From an uncultured Hyphomicrobiales bacterium (GTDB lineage Bacteria > Pseudomonadota > Alphaproteobacteria > Rhizobiales > Xanthobacteraceae), in assembly GCA_903891395.1 (NCBI GenBank), contig CAITEM010000498.1, forward strand, positions 1 through 6,627: a DNA stretch of 6,627 nucleotides, written 5' to 3'. The translations under genes and the position numbers were made by a program. Below are positions 1-6,104 of this stretch, piece after piece. Below the pieces are notes generated by a model that ran no database searches, had not been told where the DNA came from, and saw only the letters and a program-made list of their open reading frames with translations. Position 1 is the stretch's first letter. Every line of letters starts with the position of its first letter.

Positions 1-920
1 AGCCCGGCGATGATGACCCATAGCGGCTCGGCCAGCGTCAGCACGATGCCCAGCGTCCACATCGCAAAATTGGCCATCATGAAATGGCGGCGGCCGAACC
101 GGCCGACGACCCAGCCGGCCAGCGGCGTCAGCACCGAGCCGCTCAGATACACGACGAAGATGGTGCCGAGCGCGGTCGCCGACAGATTGTATGGCGCGGC
201 GGCGAGACGGAAACTGATGAAGCTGAAGGTGGCGATGAAATTGAACAGCACGCCGAAGCCGACCGCGTAGGTGGCGACCAGTTGCGGATTGCGGAAGTGG
301 CCGAGCATCTGCTTGAGCGAAGCGCCGAGGCCTTCCGAGCGTACGAATTTCTTCTCGGGCGGCAGCAGGAACGCCACCGCGATGGCGCAAGCCAGCGTGA
401 TCGCCGCCAGCAGCGATACCGCGCCGCGCCAGCCGATGATGTCGGAAAACACGCCGGTGATCAGGCGTCCGGTGAAGCCGCCGATGCTGGCGCCCGATGA
501 GTAGACGCCGGCCGCGGTGGTGGCCTCATGGCGCGGCCATTCCTCGCCGATATAGGCGATAATGACGACGAATACCGGAGGCATGATCACGCCCTGGGCG
601 AAACGCCAGAACACCAGTTGCGGCAATGTTGACGACATCGCCGCCATGAAGGTCGGGATCGTGAGAATGAACATCGCGGTGATGATGACGCGCTTGCGGC
701 CGATGACGTCGGCGGCGGCGCCGGTGAACGGCGCGACGATGGCGACCGCGAGCGTGCCGGCGGTGACGACCGTTGCCACATCGGCCGCGCCGGCGTGGAA
801 CACGTCCGACAGCAGCGGCAGGATCGCCTGCATCGAATACAGATTGATGAAGCAGCACAGGCCGGTGAGGAACACCGCGAACTGCCGCGTCGTCAGAAAT
901 CGGCTGGTGGCGGCGTTCAT
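1..920 (-). CDS. MFS transporter, DHA1-like (3' end beyond window)
   Basis: Inner-membrane secondary transporter of the major facilitator superfamily; the substrate cannot be told from sequence. The minus-strand reading frame from the ATG at 920-918 stays open to the window edge, giving 306 codons that start MNAATSRFLTTRQ. Hydrophobic segments recur regularly (about residues 14-36, 48-66, 78-95 and onward). The loop 2-3 signature is present as GAAADVIGRK (about 67-76). A second copy of the motif in the other half reads VVGRFGRRH. Family members are about 390-410 residues, so roughly the last 90-100 are missing off the left edge. The opening with NLYSMQAILPLL resembles the YnfM-like drug:H+ antiporter-1 group, where it forms the first membrane helix, which supports this start. 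No strong ribosome binding site is visible. The gene follows the kinase-fusion gene on the same strand after 148 bp, so shared transcription is possible but unproven. The family is confident, the function is not. Confidence 0.9.
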   Translation of the reverse strand, partial: MNAATSRFLTTRQFAVFLTGLCCFINLYSMQAILPLLSDVFHAGAADVATVVTAGTLAVAIVAPFTGAAADVIGRKRVIITAMFILTIPTFMAAMSSTLPQLVFWRFAQGVIMPPVFVVIIAYIGEEWPRHEATTAAGVYSSGASIGGFTGRLITGVFSDIIGWRGAVSLLAAITLACAIAVAFLLPPEKKFVRSEGLGASLKQMLGHFRNPQLVATYAVGFGVLFNFIATFSFISFRLAAAPYNLSATALGTIFVVYLSGSVLTPLAGWVVGRFGRRHFMMANFAMWTLGIVLTLAEPLWVIIAG

Positions 921-1068
921 GGTTGGGAACCGGCGGAAGGTGGCCGCGAAGCTATGCCCTGATTTCGCCGCCGCGGCAAAGGGGAGGGGCTGCGGAGCAG
1001 CGCGCCATGAGATGCATAGCTAATGCTTCGTCGCTCCGGGACGACGCGACGCGCCTGGGATGACGGCA
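921..1068. other. Intergenic spacer with small palindromes
   Basis: This non-coding spacer separates two minus-strand genes. It holds an imperfect palindrome at 963-980 (TTT-c-GCCG-ccg-CGGC-AAA), ending about 43 bp upstream of the transporter start codon. A short one lies at 1014-1026 (GCAT...ATGC). A third small inverted repeat (CGTCG...CGACG, 1029-1046) sits in a CCGGGACGACG-type stretch just downstream of the kinase-fusion gene. None is followed by a T tract on the minus strand, so I do not call an intrinsic terminator. The palindrome near 963 could be an operator or a leader hairpin for the transporter, but that is only inference. Confidence 0.35.
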
Positions 1069-2574
1069 CTAAAGGCCAAGTGCCGCCCGTGCGCGGCGCA
1101 CCGTATCGTTGGGCGTGCCGGAGGCATCGACCGCCCGCCACGCCATCGTGCCGAGATCGTATTGCTCCTGCTGAAGCGCGACCGTCGCGTCGGCATCGGA
1201 GGCATCGCCGATGCGCGCGCCGACGCGGCCGACGCGGGTATCGAGAGCCGCGGTCAGAAACAGGCCGTGGAACCTGACGTCGCCGGCGGCCTGTTCGATC
1301 TCGGCGCGCTCTTGGGCATTGGCGAAGACCGCGTCGACGATGGCGGAGTGACCGGCGGCGAGCACGCGCTTCGCCTTGGCCATGAGCGATGCGTAGACAC
1401 GCGCAGTGACCTCGCGCGTATAGGCGGCCTGCGGCAATTTGTCGGTCTCGGCCACGCCGAACATCGTCTTGCGTTCGACGTCGCTGCGCAGCCAGACCGC
1501 GCCGGGGGCGGGAAGAATGGCGGACGCGAGCGAACGCGCCAATACCGACTTGCCGGTGCCCGACAGGCCGCCGACCGCGATCAGCCTCGGCGCGGGCGGC
1601 AGCAATAGCGTGCCGGCCAGCGCGAAATAATCGCGCGCGCTTTGCGCGACGCGAGGATCGTGCCGCGCCGCCGTCACCTTGGCGCGGATCGCGGCGCGCA
1701 ACGACAAGAACAGCGGCAGGGCCGCCAGCGCGTCGAGATCGCCGTCACGCCGCGTCTCGCCGAGATAGCGGTTGAACACGACGTTCGCCGGCATCGTCAG
1801 ACCGCGCGCGATCAGGTCCATCAGCAGGAAGGCGAGGTCGTAGAGCACGTCGGTGGTGGCGAAGGCCGGGTTGAACTCCAGTGCGTCGAACAGCACCGGC
1901 TGGCCGTCGAGCCGCACGATGTTGCCGAGATGCAGGTCGCCGTGGCATCGGCGCACGAAGCCGTTGCGTTCGCGTGCAACCAGCAGCGCACGGGTTTTGT
2001 CGAGCGCCAGGCGTGTCGCTTCGGCCAGCGCGTTGACCGATGCCGGCGGAAACAGATCGTGCGCCGCGACCAGGTCCTCTTCGTTCTGGGCCGCGATCTT
2101 GCGCAGCGCGTCGGCGAAATTCGTGTCCTTTACGGCCGCCGCGGCCTCGTGTGCTTTCGCCACCACGCGGCCGAGCGCCTCCGCGAGTGCCGCATCGATC
2201 TCGCCGGCGTCGGCCAGATGATCGAGCGATTGGTTCTCGTCGAAACGCGCCATCTCGACCGCCCATTCCACCGGCGCGCCTGCGCCGCCGATGGCAAGGC
2301 CGTCGCCCTCGCGCGTGATCGCCACCACGCAGCGATAGATCTGCGGTGCATAAGGGCGGTTGACGGCAATCTCGGCATCGCAGGCGGCCTTGCGCTTGTC
2401 CAGCGTCGAGAAATCCAGAAACGGAAACGTCACCGCGCGCTTGATCTTGAGTGCGCGCTTCTCCGTCAGGAACACGCAGGCCGCGTGGGTATCGATCCGT
2501 TTGACCGCCGCGCCGCCATGCGTCGCCGGATCGGCCAGGAAATCGATCACGGGCTGTTGGGTCCGGTCCGCCAA
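1069..2574 (-). CDS. Aminoglycoside phosphotransferase-like / P-loop ATPase fusion protein
   Basis: Predicted cytoplasmic two-domain protein of 501 residues with no signal peptide or membrane helix. The N-terminal half (about 25-300) is an APH-type kinase-like domain. It has the catalytic-loop motif HGDLHLGN (211-218, likely base Asp213, metal-binding Asn218) and a metal-binding segment LFDALEFN (228-235). The C-terminal half (about 328-501) is a P-loop kinase-like domain with Walker A GGLSGTGKS (335-343), a conserved LRSDVERK segment (362-369) and a possible Walker B AIVDAVF (411-417). Proteins with this architecture are common in Rhizobiales and usually named bifunctional aminoglycoside phosphotransferase/ATP-binding protein. 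The substrate is unknown, and antibiotic resistance should not be assumed. The start is read as TTG: an in-frame TAA lies two codons upstream, and AAGG sits 9 nt before the TTG. A GTG at 2550 is the next alternative. The gene ends in TAG and is divergent from the glucose dehydrogenase gene. Confidence 0.88.
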   Translation of the reverse strand: MADRTQQPVIDFLADPATHGGAAVKRIDTHAACVFLTEKRALKIKRAVTFPFLDFSTLDKRKAACDAEIAVNRPYAPQIYRCVVAITREGDGLAIGGAGAPVEWAVEMARFDENQSLDHLADAGEIDAALAEALGRVVAKAHEAAAAVKDTNFADALRKIAAQNEEDLVAAHDLFPPASVNALAEATRLALDKTRALLVARERNGFVRRCHGDLHLGNIVRLDGQPVLFDALEFNPAFATTDVLYDLAFLLMDLIARGLTMPANVVFNRYLGETRRDGDLDALAALPLFLSLRAAIRAKVTAARHDPRVAQSARDYFALAGTLLLPPAPRLIAVGGLSGTGKSVLARSLASAILPAPGAVWLRSDVERKTMFGVAETDKLPQAAYTREVTARVYASLMAKAKRVLAAGHSAIVDAVFANAQERAEIEQAAGDVRFHGLFLTAALDTRVGRVGARIGDASDADATVALQQEQYDLGTMAWRAVDASGTPNDTVRRARAALGL

Positions 2575-2660
2575 ATGTTACCGCCTTGTCATCAAATGAA
2601 CTATTTACCGGGCCGGACGTTTGCATGCCGGGACGGCGATCATTTGAGAAATATCATTGC
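2575..2660. promoter_or_regulatory. Divergent promoter region with paired repeats
   Basis: This 86-bp gap lies between the divergent kinase-fusion and glucose dehydrogenase genes and must carry the control signals for at least one of them. It is visibly richer in A/T than its surroundings. An 8-bp sequence TCAAATGA at 2592-2599 recurs inverted as TCATTTGA at 2640-2647, and each copy is itself nearly palindromic (TCA-NN-TGA). A direct repeat TTGCATGC occurs at 2621-2628 and 2657-2664, the second copy overlapping the dehydrogenase start codon. I cannot assign convincing -35/-10 boxes. The repeats are seen directly; regulator binding is inference. Confidence 0.45.
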
Positions 2661-3704
2661 ATGCTTGCTCTGACCGTCCAGCCCGGCCTCGCCAATTCCC
2701 TGCAACTCGATACGGTCCCACCGCCGCCCGCAAGCGACGGCGCCGTGCTGGTCCGCGCCTTGGCGCTCGGCATCTGTGGCACCGATCGCGAAATCATCAA
2801 TGGCGACTATGGCTGGGCGCCGCCCGGCGCGCAGCGGCTGATCCTCGGTCATGAATCGCTCGGCCGCGTCGAAAGCGCCCCCGCCGGCTGCGGTTTTACG
2901 GCTGGCGACCTGGTGGCCGGTATCGTGCGGCGGCCCGACCCGGTGCCGTGCCCGGCCTGCGCGGCCGGCGAATGGGACATGTGCCGCAACGGCCAATATA
3001 CCGAGCGCGGCATCAAGCAGCGCAACGGCTACGGCAGCGAGCAATTCCGCGTCGAGCCTGACTTCCTCATCAAGCTCGATCCCGCGCTCGACACGCTCGG
3101 CGTGCTGCTGGAGCCGACCAGCGTGGTCGCCAAGGCCTGGGAGCAGATCGAGCGCATCGGCAGCCGCGCCGCGGCCTGGCAGCCCCGCGTTGCCCTCGTG
3201 ACCGGCGCCGGTCCGGTCGGCCTGCTGGCGGCCTTCTTGGGCCTGCAGCGCGGGCTCGACGTGCATCTGTACGATCACAATGCCGACGGGCCCAAGCCCA
3301 TACTGGCGCGGTCGCTCGGCGCGACCTATCACGCCAAGCCGCCGAAGGACCTGAGTCCGGACATCGTAATAGAGTGCACCGGCGCCGATGCAGTGGTGCT
3401 CGACGTGCTCGGCATCGGCGGCTCCGACAGCATCGTCTGTCTGACCGGCGTGTCGTCGGGCGGCCGCTCGATCAATTTCGATGTCGGCAGTCTCAACCGC
3501 GACATCGTGCTGGAAAATCGCGTCGTGTTTGGTTCGGTCAACGCCAACCGCCGCCATTACCGCGCCGCCGCGGAGGCGCTCGCGAAAGCCGACCAGACCT
3601 GGCTTGGCGGTTTGATCACGCGGCGCGTGCCGCTGTCGCGCTGGCACGAGGCATTCGATAAGAAGGACGGCGACATCAAGGTCGTCCTTGATTTCAACGC
3701 CTAA
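2661..3704 (+). CDS. Glucose 1-dehydrogenase-type zinc alcohol dehydrogenase
   Basis: Medium-chain dehydrogenase of 347 residues, closest by recognition to the glucose dehydrogenases (EC 1.1.1.47 group) first known from archaea, which oxidise D-glucose to gluconolactone in the cytoplasm. The catalytic domain shows GICGTD with zinc ligand Cys39, GHE (His64, Glu65) and LLEP (Glu151). The VRRPDP segment at 89-94 and YTERGI at 113-118 are typical of this subgroup. Structural-zinc cysteines lie at 97, 100 and 108. The Rossmann domain has GAGPVG (182-187), and the second strand ends in LYD (Asp205), which hints at NAD+ over NADP+. The start is taken at ATG 2661 because the protein family begins with this kind of LALTVQPG strand; GAGA at 2646-2649 is a weak ribosome binding site. 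An in-frame TTG at 2586 would add 25 residues unlike the family. The next gene, a GH15 glucosidase, starts 20 bp downstream, which fits glucose as substrate. Another sugar is possible. Confidence 0.85.
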   Translation: MLALTVQPGLANSLQLDTVPPPPASDGAVLVRALALGICGTDREIINGDYGWAPPGAQRLILGHESLGRVESAPAGCGFTAGDLVAGIVRRPDPVPCPACAAGEWDMCRNGQYTERGIKQRNGYGSEQFRVEPDFLIKLDPALDTLGVLLEPTSVVAKAWEQIERIGSRAAAWQPRVALVTGAGPVGLLAAFLGLQRGLDVHLYDHNADGPKPILARSLGATYHAKPPKDLSPDIVIECTGADAVVLDVLGIGGSDSIVCLTGVSSGGRSINFDVGSLNRDIVLENRVVFGSVNANRRHYRAAAEALAKADQTWLGGLITRRVPLSRWHEAFDKKDGDIKVVLDFNA

Positions 3705-3713
3705 GCGCCAAGC

Positions 3714-3717
3714 GGAA
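3714..3717 (+). promoter_or_regulatory. Ribosome binding site of the GH15 gene
   Basis: GGAA lies 7 nt before the ATG at 3725, in the 20-nt gap after the dehydrogenase stop codon. It supports that start. The gap is too short for a normal promoter, which favours co-transcription of the two genes. Confidence 0.55.
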
Positions 3718-3724
3718 CACCGGC

Positions 3725-5569
3725 ATGACGTCACGTATCGAAGACTACGCCATGATCGGCGACCTCGGCAGCGCCGCGCTGGTTGGCCGCGACGGCTCGA
3801 TCAATTGGCTGTGCTGGCCGCGTTTCGATTCCGACGCCTGCTTTGCCGCGCTCTTGGGCACGCCCGAGCACGGCCGCTGGCAGATCGCGCCCAAGGACAA
3901 ATCCGCCAAGGTCACGCGCCGCTACCGGCCGAACACGCTGATTCTGGAGACGCGTTTCGAAACCGCGACCGGCGTAGCGACCTTGATCGACTTCATGCCG
4001 CCGCGTGAGGGCAGTTCGCATCTGTTGCGGCACCTGGTCGGCGAACGCGGCGAGGTCGAACTGCACGGCGAATTGATCCTGCGTTTCGGTTACGGCGCCA
4101 TCGTGCCGTGGGTGACGCGGATCGACGACCACACCATGCGTGCCGTCGCCGGTCCCGACATGGTGGTGCTGCATTCGTCGGCGCCGTTTCGCGGCGAGCA
4201 CTTCCGCACCGTCGGCGATTTCAGCATCAAGGCTGGCGAGAAGAAGAGCTTCGGTCTGTCCTATTCGCTGTCGCACGAGGATATGCCGGAGGCGGTCGAC
4301 GTCGAGGAGCGGCTCGCCGCGACCGAAAAATATTGGACCGGGTGGGCGGCCAAGAACAAGATCGCTTGCCCGTGGAACGACTCCGTCGTGCGTTCGCTGA
4401 TCACGCTCAAGGCGCTCACCTTCGCGCCGACCGGCGGCATGGTCGCGGCGCCGACCACCTCGTTGCCGGAATTGGTCGGTGGCGCGCGCAACTGGGACTA
4501 TCGCTATTGCTGGCTGCGCGACGCCACTCTGACGCTGCTGGCGCTGATGAACGGCGGTTATTACGAGGAAGCGCAGATGTGGCGCGAGTGGCTGTTGCGC
4601 GCCGCCGCCGGCAGCCCCAGCCAGATCCAGATCATGTACGGCATTCGCGGCGAGCGCCGCCTGACCGAATGGGAAGTGCCGTGGCTGCCGGGCTACGAAC
4701 AATCCAAGCCGGTGCGCGTCGGCAATGCCGCGCACCAGCAGCTCCAGCTCGACATTTTTGGCGAGGTGATGGACGCGCTGCACCAGGCGCGGCAAGGCGG
4801 CCTCGGCGATAACGCGACCGGTTGGGATCTGGAGCGCGAGCTGCTGAAGCACCTGGAAGAGATCTGGCGCGACCCGGACGAGGGCATCTGGGAAGTACGC
4901 AGCGGCCGCGAACACTTCACGCACTCCAAGGCCATGGCCTGGCTCGCCTTCGACCGCGCCATCAAGAGCGCCGAGATGTACGATCTGCCGGGCCCGCTCG
5001 ATCGCTGGCGTCAGGTTCGTGCCGACATCCATAACGACGTGTGCCGCCGTGGCTTCGACACCGCGCTTGGCAGCTTTACGCGCGCCTATGGTTCGAAAAA
5101 TCTCGATGCCAGCCTGCTGCTGCTGCCGGCGATCGGCTTTCTGCCGCCGGAAGATCCGCGCATCAAAGGGACCGTCGAGGCGATCGAGCGCGAACTCCTC
5201 GTCGACGGTCTGGTGCTGCGGTACGACTCCGGCCGCGCCTCCGACGGATTGCCCGCGGGTGAGGGCGTGTTTCTGGCCTGCAGCTTCTGGCTGGCCGACG
5301 CATATCTGATGCTGGGCCGCCGCGACGACGCGGTGCGCCTGTTCGAGCGGCTGTTGTCGCTGCGCAACGACCTCGGCCTGCTGAGCGAGCAGTACGACCC
5401 GCGCGCCAAACGGCTGGTCGGCAATTTCCCGCAGGCGTTTTCGCATCTCGCGCTGGTCAACACCGCGAGCAACCTTTCGCATGATCAAAAGCCGGCCGAG
5501 CAACGCTCGGATGCGGTGATCGAGGGCAAGCGCATCACGCATAAGGCGCCGCTGAAAGCAGAGGGCTAA
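3725..5569 (+). CDS. Glycoside hydrolase family 15 (glucoamylase/trehalase-like)
   Basis: Predicted cytoplasmic alpha-glucosidase of 614 residues that should release glucose from non-reducing ends of alpha-glucans or from trehalose. The N-terminal beta-sandwich domain (about 1-200) opens with the family signature YAMIGDLGSAALVGRDGSIN and WLCWPRFDSDACF. An (alpha/alpha)6-barrel follows (about 215-585) with NWDYRYCWLRDAT (256-268), WEVPWLPGYEQSKPVRVGNAA (316-336), DEGIWEVR (385-392) and SKAMAWLAFDRA (401-412). Glu390 in GIWE is the likely general acid and Glu555 in GLLSEQ the likely base, by comparison with known GH15 enzymes. Length is normal for bacterial members. No signal peptide is present, so the substrate is presumably internal. 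The last 30 residues are polar and look like a tail. Mycobacterial proteins of this layout are trehalases, so trehalose is a real alternative to maltooligosaccharides, and sequence alone does not decide. It lies 20 bp after the glucose dehydrogenase gene, probably in one operon. Confidence 0.92.
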   Translation: MTSRIEDYAMIGDLGSAALVGRDGSINWLCWPRFDSDACFAALLGTPEHGRWQIAPKDKSAKVTRRYRPNTLILETRFETATGVATLIDFMPPREGSSHLLRHLVGERGEVELHGELILRFGYGAIVPWVTRIDDHTMRAVAGPDMVVLHSSAPFRGEHFRTVGDFSIKAGEKKSFGLSYSLSHEDMPEAVDVEERLAATEKYWTGWAAKNKIACPWNDSVVRSLITLKALTFAPTGGMVAAPTTSLPELVGGARNWDYRYCWLRDATLTLLALMNGGYYEEAQMWREWLLRAAAGSPSQIQIMYGIRGERRLTEWEVPWLPGYEQSKPVRVGNAAHQQLQLDIFGEVMDALHQARQGGLGDNATGWDLERELLKHLEEIWRDPDEGIWEVRSGREHFTHSKAMAWLAFDRAIKSAEMYDLPGPLDRWRQVRADIHNDVCRRGFDTALGSFTRAYGSKNLDASLLLLPAIGFLPPEDPRIKGTVEAIERELLVDGLVLRYDSGRASDGLPAGEGVFLACSFWLADAYLMLGRRDDAVRLFERLLSLRNDLGLLSEQYDPRAKRLVGNFPQAFSHLALVNTASNLSHDQKPAEQRSDAVIEGKRITHKAPLKAEG

Positions 5570-5634
5570 GTCTATTGACCGGTGCGCGCCGGCTCGAAAG
5601 AGTGCGCGCATCGCCGCGTCCAGCGGCCAATTCT

Positions 5635-5641
5635 GGGGAGG
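5635..5641 (+). promoter_or_regulatory. Strong Shine-Dalgarno that sets a GTG start
   Basis: GGGGAGG lies 6 nt before the GTG at 5648. It is the best ribosome binding site in the window and fixes the start of the NIPSNAP gene at this GTG rather than at the in-frame GTG at 5582, which has no comparable site. Confidence 0.7.
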
Positions 5642-5647
5642 CTTCCC

Positions 5648-5995
5648 GTGCTACTCGACGTCCGCACCTACACGACTCTGCCCGGCCGCGTGCCGGCGCA
5701 GCTCGAGCTCTACAAAAAATACGGTTATCCGGTACAGCTTCGCTATATGGGCGAGCCGCTTTGCTATGCGGTCGCCGAAACCGGCGAGTTGAACTGCTTC
5801 ACCCATATCTGGGTCTATGCGAGCGCCGCCGACCGCGAACAGAAGCGCGCTGCGATGGCCAAGGACCCGGACTGGGCGGTCTATATCGCCGAGAACGCCA
5901 AGGCCGGCCACATCATCTCGCAGAAAAACACCCAGATGATCCCGACATCCTGGTCGCCTCCGATCCCGATGCCGAAAATCCATCCGAAGGCCTAA
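5648..5995 (+). CDS. NIPSNAP family protein
   Basis: Small predicted cytoplasmic protein of 115 residues with a ferredoxin-like alpha/beta-barrel fold of the NIPSNAP type. It shows the family's opening LLDVRTYTTLPGRVPAQLELY and then Y-GYPVQLRYMGEPL. The next stretch, LNCFTHIWVYASAADREQKR, is the hallmark region in which a strand carrying an aromatic and a histidine is followed by D/R-rich helix residues. After it comes a DPDWAVYI segment. Bacterial members lack a firm biochemical role; some sit beside catabolic genes, and related dimeric barrels bind small molecules. No catalytic residues can be named here. The start is the GTG at 5648, chosen for the GGGGAGG 6 nt upstream and because the family begins at this strand; the 22 upstream in-frame codons encode an Arg-rich sequence unlike it. 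It follows the GH15 gene by 78 bp on the same strand and could belong to the same transcript. Confidence 0.85.
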   Translation: MLLDVRTYTTLPGRVPAQLELYKKYGYPVQLRYMGEPLCYAVAETGELNCFTHIWVYASAADREQKRAAMAKDPDWAVYIAENAKAGHIISQKNTQMIPTSWSPPIPMPKIHPKA

Positions 5996-6011
5996 AATAG
6001 CCGCCTCCCGT

Positions 6012-6036
6012 CATGCCGGGCTTCGGCCCGCGCATG
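6012..6036. repeat. GC-rich hairpin, rhizobial-type intergenic palindrome
   Basis: CATGCCGGGC-TTCG-GCCCG-C-GCATG folds into a 10-bp stem with a UUCG tetraloop and one bulged C. It starts 17 nt after the NIPSNAP stop codon. No U tract follows (the next bases are GCGAAGGAGG), so it is not a classical intrinsic terminator, although it may still protect or end the upstream transcript. The 'GTCATGCCGGGC' core resembles palindromic intergenic repeats found many times in Bradyrhizobium-like genomes. That link is from memory and only one copy is in this window. Confidence 0.6.
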
Positions 6037-6091
6037 GCGAAGGAGGGTTCGCATCGCGGCCCTCATCGCCTATAAGGCGCGCGATCAACTC

Positions 6092-6095
6092 GGAG
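6092..6095 (+). promoter_or_regulatory. Ribosome binding site of the TPP enzyme gene
   Basis: GGAG lies 9 nt before the ATG at 6105. It supports this start, which gives the usual short lead (about 10 residues) before the first helix, GGQILIDQLAIHGV, of the TPP-binding domain. Confidence 0.5.
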
Positions 6096-6104
6096 TTATC
6101 GCGA

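Noticed and set aside
526..858. Arg/His-rich minus-strand frame overlapping the transporter
   Set aside because: A shifted frame of the transporter gene. Its HRRHRR-like composition is the out-of-frame reading of hydrophobic codons.
1069..2574. Possible antibiotic resistance gene
   Set aside because: The APH-like fold alone does not show resistance. The chromosomal context and the fused P-loop domain match a widespread housekeeping-type family of unknown substrate.
2586..2660. N-terminal extension of the glucose dehydrogenase from TTG 2586
   Set aside because: The extra 25 residues resemble no dehydrogenase leader or signal peptide and would occupy the divergent promoter gap. The ATG at 2661 matches the family's normal beginning.
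1642..2673. Plus-strand open frame of 343 codons opposite the kinase-fusion gene
   Set aside because: The translation is Arg/His/Gln-rich without domains. The minus strand carries the HGDLHLGN and Walker A motifs in a single frame, so this is a compositional artefact.
2640..3734. Open frame of 364 codons antisense to the glucose dehydrogenase
   Set aside because: It is an antisense shadow: no recognisable motifs, and it spans the full length of a well-supported gene and its promoter region.
5579..5592. CCGG-TGCGCG-CCGG inverted repeat after the GH15 gene
   Set aside because: Only a 4-bp stem and no T tract. In DNA this GC-rich such matches occur by chance, so it is not called a terminator.
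3731..5611. Open frame of 626 codons antisense to almost the whole GH15 gene
   Set aside because: The plus-strand frame encodes an unmistakable GH15 enzyme. The antisense translation is low-complexity, rich in Arg/Ala/Gln/Val with no family motifs, as expected for the opposite strand of a high-GC gene.
5582..5647. N-terminal extension of the NIPSNAP protein from GTG 5582
   Set aside because: The 22 added residues are Arg-rich and non-family, and the strong Shine-Dalgarno at 5635-5641 points to GTG 5648.
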